Assembly (NCBI GenBank): GCA_022509205.1
Contig: JAFLTR010000006.1
Coordinates: 1-64,000, forward strand
Reading direction: 5' to 3'
Origin: Muribaculaceae bacterium
Lineage (GTDB): Bacteria; Bacteroidota; Bacteroidia; Bacteroidales; Muribaculaceae
DNA: 64,000 bases
Shown: positions 60,459 to 64,000 of the stretch, one piece after another
How the letters are laid out: the number at the start of each line of letters is the position of its first letter
Numbering within the stretch: position 1 is the first letter of the stretch
Position numbers and translations under genes: made by a program
Notes under the pieces: model-generated
Told to the model about the DNA's origin: nothing
The model's database searches: none
What the model saw: the letters and a program-made list of their open reading frames with translations, nothing else

Positions 60459-61544
60459 ATGACATCAACGTATAATTTTGGTATTTGGACCGCAGATTTC
60501 AACAACTGGCTGTTGAGCTTTTTGCCCGACTGGCTGGCTGTAATCATAGAATGTGTGATAATTGCGGTGCTGATTTTGCTCACCTATACGGTGTTGGCTC
60601 TATTCTACATACTCTATGAACGCAAGCTTTGTGCATGGTTCCAATGCCGCCTTGGCCCGATGCGTGTGGGTAAATGGGGTGTCCTGCAGGTGTTTGCGGA
60701 TATGTTCAAGATTTTGGTTAAGGAACTTATTTGTCTTAAAGACACGGATCGTTTCCTTTTCAAATTGGCTCCCTACCTTGTGATCACTTCTTCAGTAGTG
60801 ATGCTTGCATGCCTCCCCTGGGGACGCGGATTGCAGATAATCGACTATAACATAGGTATATTCTTTATCCTTGCGGTATCATCCGTAGGTGTTTTGGGTA
60901 TTCTTTTGGCCGGTTGGTCGTCCAACAACAAATATACTCTTATCGGTGCTATGCGAAGCGGTGCCCAGATGGTGAGCTACGAGATTTCTTTAGGTCTTGC
61001 CATCATGACAATCGTGGTTTTTGCTGGCACAATGGACATAAATGAACTCGTGTGGCAGCAGGACAAGGCTTGGTTCCTTTTCCGTGGCCATATTCCGGCA
61101 ATCATCGCTTTCCTGATTTATATTGTCGCAGCAACTGCCGAGACCAACCGCGGACCGTTCGACTTGCCGGAGGCAGAACACGAATTGACTGCCGGTTACC
61201 ACACTGAATATTCAGGTATACATTTCGGTTTCTTCTATCTTGCCGAATATCTGAATCTCTTCATTGTGTCCGGTATTGCATCACTGATGTTCCTGGGAGG
61301 TTGGATGCCGCTGCATGTTCCGGGTTGGGACGGGTTCAACCATGCCATGAATGTAATACCCTCGATTGTGTGGTTTGTATTGAAGAGTTTCTTTGTATCT
61401 TACCTCATAATCTGGTTTAAATGGACATTCCCGCGCGTGAGAATCGACCAGATGCTGTCATTCGAATGGAAATATCTGATGCCACTTTCCTTGCTGAATC
61501 TTATTTTCATGGCTATATTTGTAGCTTTAGGATGGCATTTCTAA
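60459..61544 (+). CDS. nuoH: NADH-quinone oxidoreductase subunit H
   Basis: A 361-residue membrane subunit with about eight membrane segments that links the quinone site to the proton channels. Typical parts are LFYILYERKLCAWFQCRLGPMRVGKWGVLQVFADMFKIL (with the ERK and GPxRxG motifs) and TNRGPFDLPEAEHELTAGYHTEYSG, the conserved loop near the quinone site. The closing FPRVRIDQMLSFEWKYLMPLSLLNL is also conserved. It comes 148 bases after nuoCD. In most nuo loci nuoI follows at once; here the next gene is atpD. Confidence 0.95.
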   Translation: MTSTYNFGIWTADFNNWLLSFLPDWLAVIIECVIIAVLILLTYTVLALFYILYERKLCAWFQCRLGPMRVGKWGVLQVFADMFKILVKELICLKDTDRFLFKLAPYLVITSSVVMLACLPWGRGLQIIDYNIGIFFILAVSSVGVLGILLAGWSSNNKYTLIGAMRSGAQMVSYEISLGLAIMTIVVFAGTMDINELVWQQDKAWFLFRGHIPAIIAFLIYIVAATAETNRGPFDLPEAEHELTAGYHTEYSGIHFGFFYLAEYLNLFIVSGIASLMFLGGWMPLHVPGWDGFNHAMNVIPSIVWFVLKSFFVSYLIIWFKWTFPRVRIDQMLSFEWKYLMPLSLLNLIFMAIFVALGWHF

Positions 61545-61640
61545 GCAGTCGGGAAGTAGCGATGAAGTAAACAGAAATTGGGAAATTGGAATTAATATCT
61601 GATTTTAGAGATCAGGGAAAGAGTTACTGAAAACGAATAA

Positions 61641-63155
<1,515 letters not shown>

Positions 63156-63168
63156 AAAATCGGCAAAA

Positions 63169-63402
63169 ATGAAACTTGAGATCATATCCACCAACGAGAT
63201 AATGTTTAGCGGCGAAGTGGAATCCGTGACACTGCCGGGCGTTGCCGGTAAATTCACGGTGCTCAAGAATCACGCCTCATTGATTTCGGTGTTGAAACCC
63301 GGCGAGGTGAAATACAGCAATGGAGGACTGGAAACCCGTATCGATATTAAGGGCGGCATCGCTGATATCGATATGAACAAGATTGCAGTCTGTGTATATT
63401 AA
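63169..63402 (+). CDS. atpC: ATP synthase F1 subunit epsilon, beta-domain only
   Basis: A 77-residue epsilon subunit. The sequence MKLEIISTNEIMFSGEVESVTLPGVAGKFTVLKNHASLISVLKPGEV is the N-terminal beta-sandwich of AtpC, and the protein ends at IDMNKIAVCVY, where longer subunits go on into two C-terminal helices. In other bacteria (about 130-140 residues) those helices can inhibit ATP hydrolysis. Their absence suggests that this inhibition is not used here, as seems usual in this phylum. It follows atpD by 13 bases. Confidence 0.92.
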   Translation: MKLEIISTNEIMFSGEVESVTLPGVAGKFTVLKNHASLISVLKPGEVKYSNGGLETRIDIKGGIADIDMNKIAVCVY

Positions 63403-63429
63403 GACAACAACCCCAAACTGACCGACTGA

Positions 63430-64000
63430 ATGAAGAATAAATCCTTTATACTGATTTTCATGGCATTGGCTACGCTGCTGATGCCGGTAAGGTCTTACGC
63501 ATCCTCGGGAAGCGAAAGCGGGGAGGTAAACGTGAAGGAGATAATCTTCCATCACCTTGGCGATGGCTACGGTTGGGAGGTGCCATTCAGTCATGTTTAC
63601 AGGATCCCGCTCCCTGTGATTGTGAGGGCAGAAGATGGGAAATGGATATGTTTCTCTTCGGCAAGACTTCAGGAAGTGGTTAGAATCACTAATGAGGAGA
63701 CAGGTGAAGAGGAGCTTGTGGCAGAGCCGAGGATTGTCAACATAGAGAAGGATGGCAAGCATTATCAGTTTATCCTGGCTCACGTAAGCAAACATAAAAA
63801 CAAGGTGGTGCAGATCTTCCCCCTGACACCTCAAGAGGAGGAAGAGGTGAAGGCAGCCGCAAAGAACAATCCCGAGATTCAAGGGAATGTGGAAGAGGCA
63901 GAAGCCATTATCGGAGGTTATGCAGGTTTTGAAGAGCACTACTATCGCGAATATAAACCCCACGATATTTCAATCACCAAGAATGTATTGGCACTGCTTA
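63430..64000 (+). CDS. atpB: ATP synthase F0 subunit a, N-terminal part (cut by window edge)
   Basis: Absent from the ORF track because it is cut by the right edge; open for 190 codons from the ATG at 63430. A signal peptide (SFILIFMALATLLMPVRSYA) is followed by a long extramembrane extension (EIIFHHLGDGYGWEVPFSH, IPLPVIVRAEDGKWICFSS) and then YKPHDISITKNVLALL, where the first membrane helix begins. This N-terminal extension and the order atpD-atpC-atpB are features of Bacteroidetes ATP synthase operons. The proton-channel arginine lies beyond the window. It begins 27 bases after atpC. Confidence 0.82.
   Translation, partial: MKNKSFILIFMALATLLMPVRSYASSGSESGEVNVKEIIFHHLGDGYGWEVPFSHVYRIPLPVIVRAEDGKWICFSSARLQEVVRITNEETGEEELVAEPRIVNIEKDGKHYQFILAHVSKHKNKVVQIFPLTPQEEEEVKAAAKNNPEIQGNVEEAEAIIGGYAGFEEHYYREYKPHDISITKNVLALL

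Overview
The window reads as chromosomal DNA of a Bacteroidales bacterium, most likely from a gut family such as Muribaculaceae or Bacteroidaceae. The evidence is a SusC/SusD polysaccharide-utilisation locus, TonB-dependent receptors, a lipoprotein TamA (TamL) next to TamB, a fused NuoCD, a very short AtpC, pyruvate:ferredoxin oxidoreductase, and several promoters of the Bacteroidetes type (TTTG, about 19 bases, TAnnTTTG). The genus is inferred, not proven.

Layout. 0-8.8 kb: the N-terminus of a TonB-dependent receptor runs off the left edge. Serine dehydratase and RNase Z follow on the plus strand, then a giant alpha-2-macroglobulin-like protein and a Spy-like periplasmic protein on minus. 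8.8-12.4 kb: a single-pass membrane protein and an ECF sigma factor, probably the controllers of an envelope-stress cluster that includes the two preceding genes, then two convergent glycosyltransferases. 12.4-21.8 kb: an envelope-biogenesis block on minus (carboxypeptidase-regulatory-domain protein, VanZ-like protein, TamB, TamL, small membrane protein). 21.9-23.9 kb: a second ECF sigma factor, a four-helix membrane protein and a TraB/GumN-family protein on plus. 24-34 kb: a polysaccharide-utilisation locus on minus, reading sigma factor - SusC - SusD - Ig-like surface lipoprotein - polysaccharide lyase - GH88. This gene set suggests a uronic-acid-containing glycan, with the lyase making unsaturated ends and GH88 removing them.

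34-40 kb is an AT-rich accessory island, the least ordinary part of the window. Two plus-strand genes, one base apart, encode a protein with the sequence landmarks of 3-methyladenine (MPG/AAG-type) DNA glycosylases and a compact guanidine-modifying deiminase of the agmatine deiminase/PAD family. They converge, across a strong hairpin terminator, on a minus-strand pair: an A1S_2505-like protein and a GIY-YIG nuclease-domain protein. The island edges hold decayed genes, including a NYN-domain pseudogene absent from the ORF track, and a 36-bp direct repeat about 600 bp apart. A GH43 glycosidase follows.

41.9-53.2 kb is mostly housekeeping on minus: nifJ, a DEAD-box helicase with a DbpA-like tail, recG, ispD, fabG, a lipoprotein with an internal duplication, a KAS III enzyme and a TetR regulator. 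Then come initiator tRNA-fMet with its promoter and terminator, an RluA-type pseudouridine synthase, a gene remnant, a thioredoxin-like protein, a PrxQ/Bcp peroxiredoxin and lepA. 57.6-64 kb holds respiratory genes: nuoA, nuoB, nuoCD and nuoH, followed directly by atpD, atpC and the start of atpB. The nuoIJKLMN genes expected after nuoH are not here, so either the locus is rearranged or the assembly is joined at this point.
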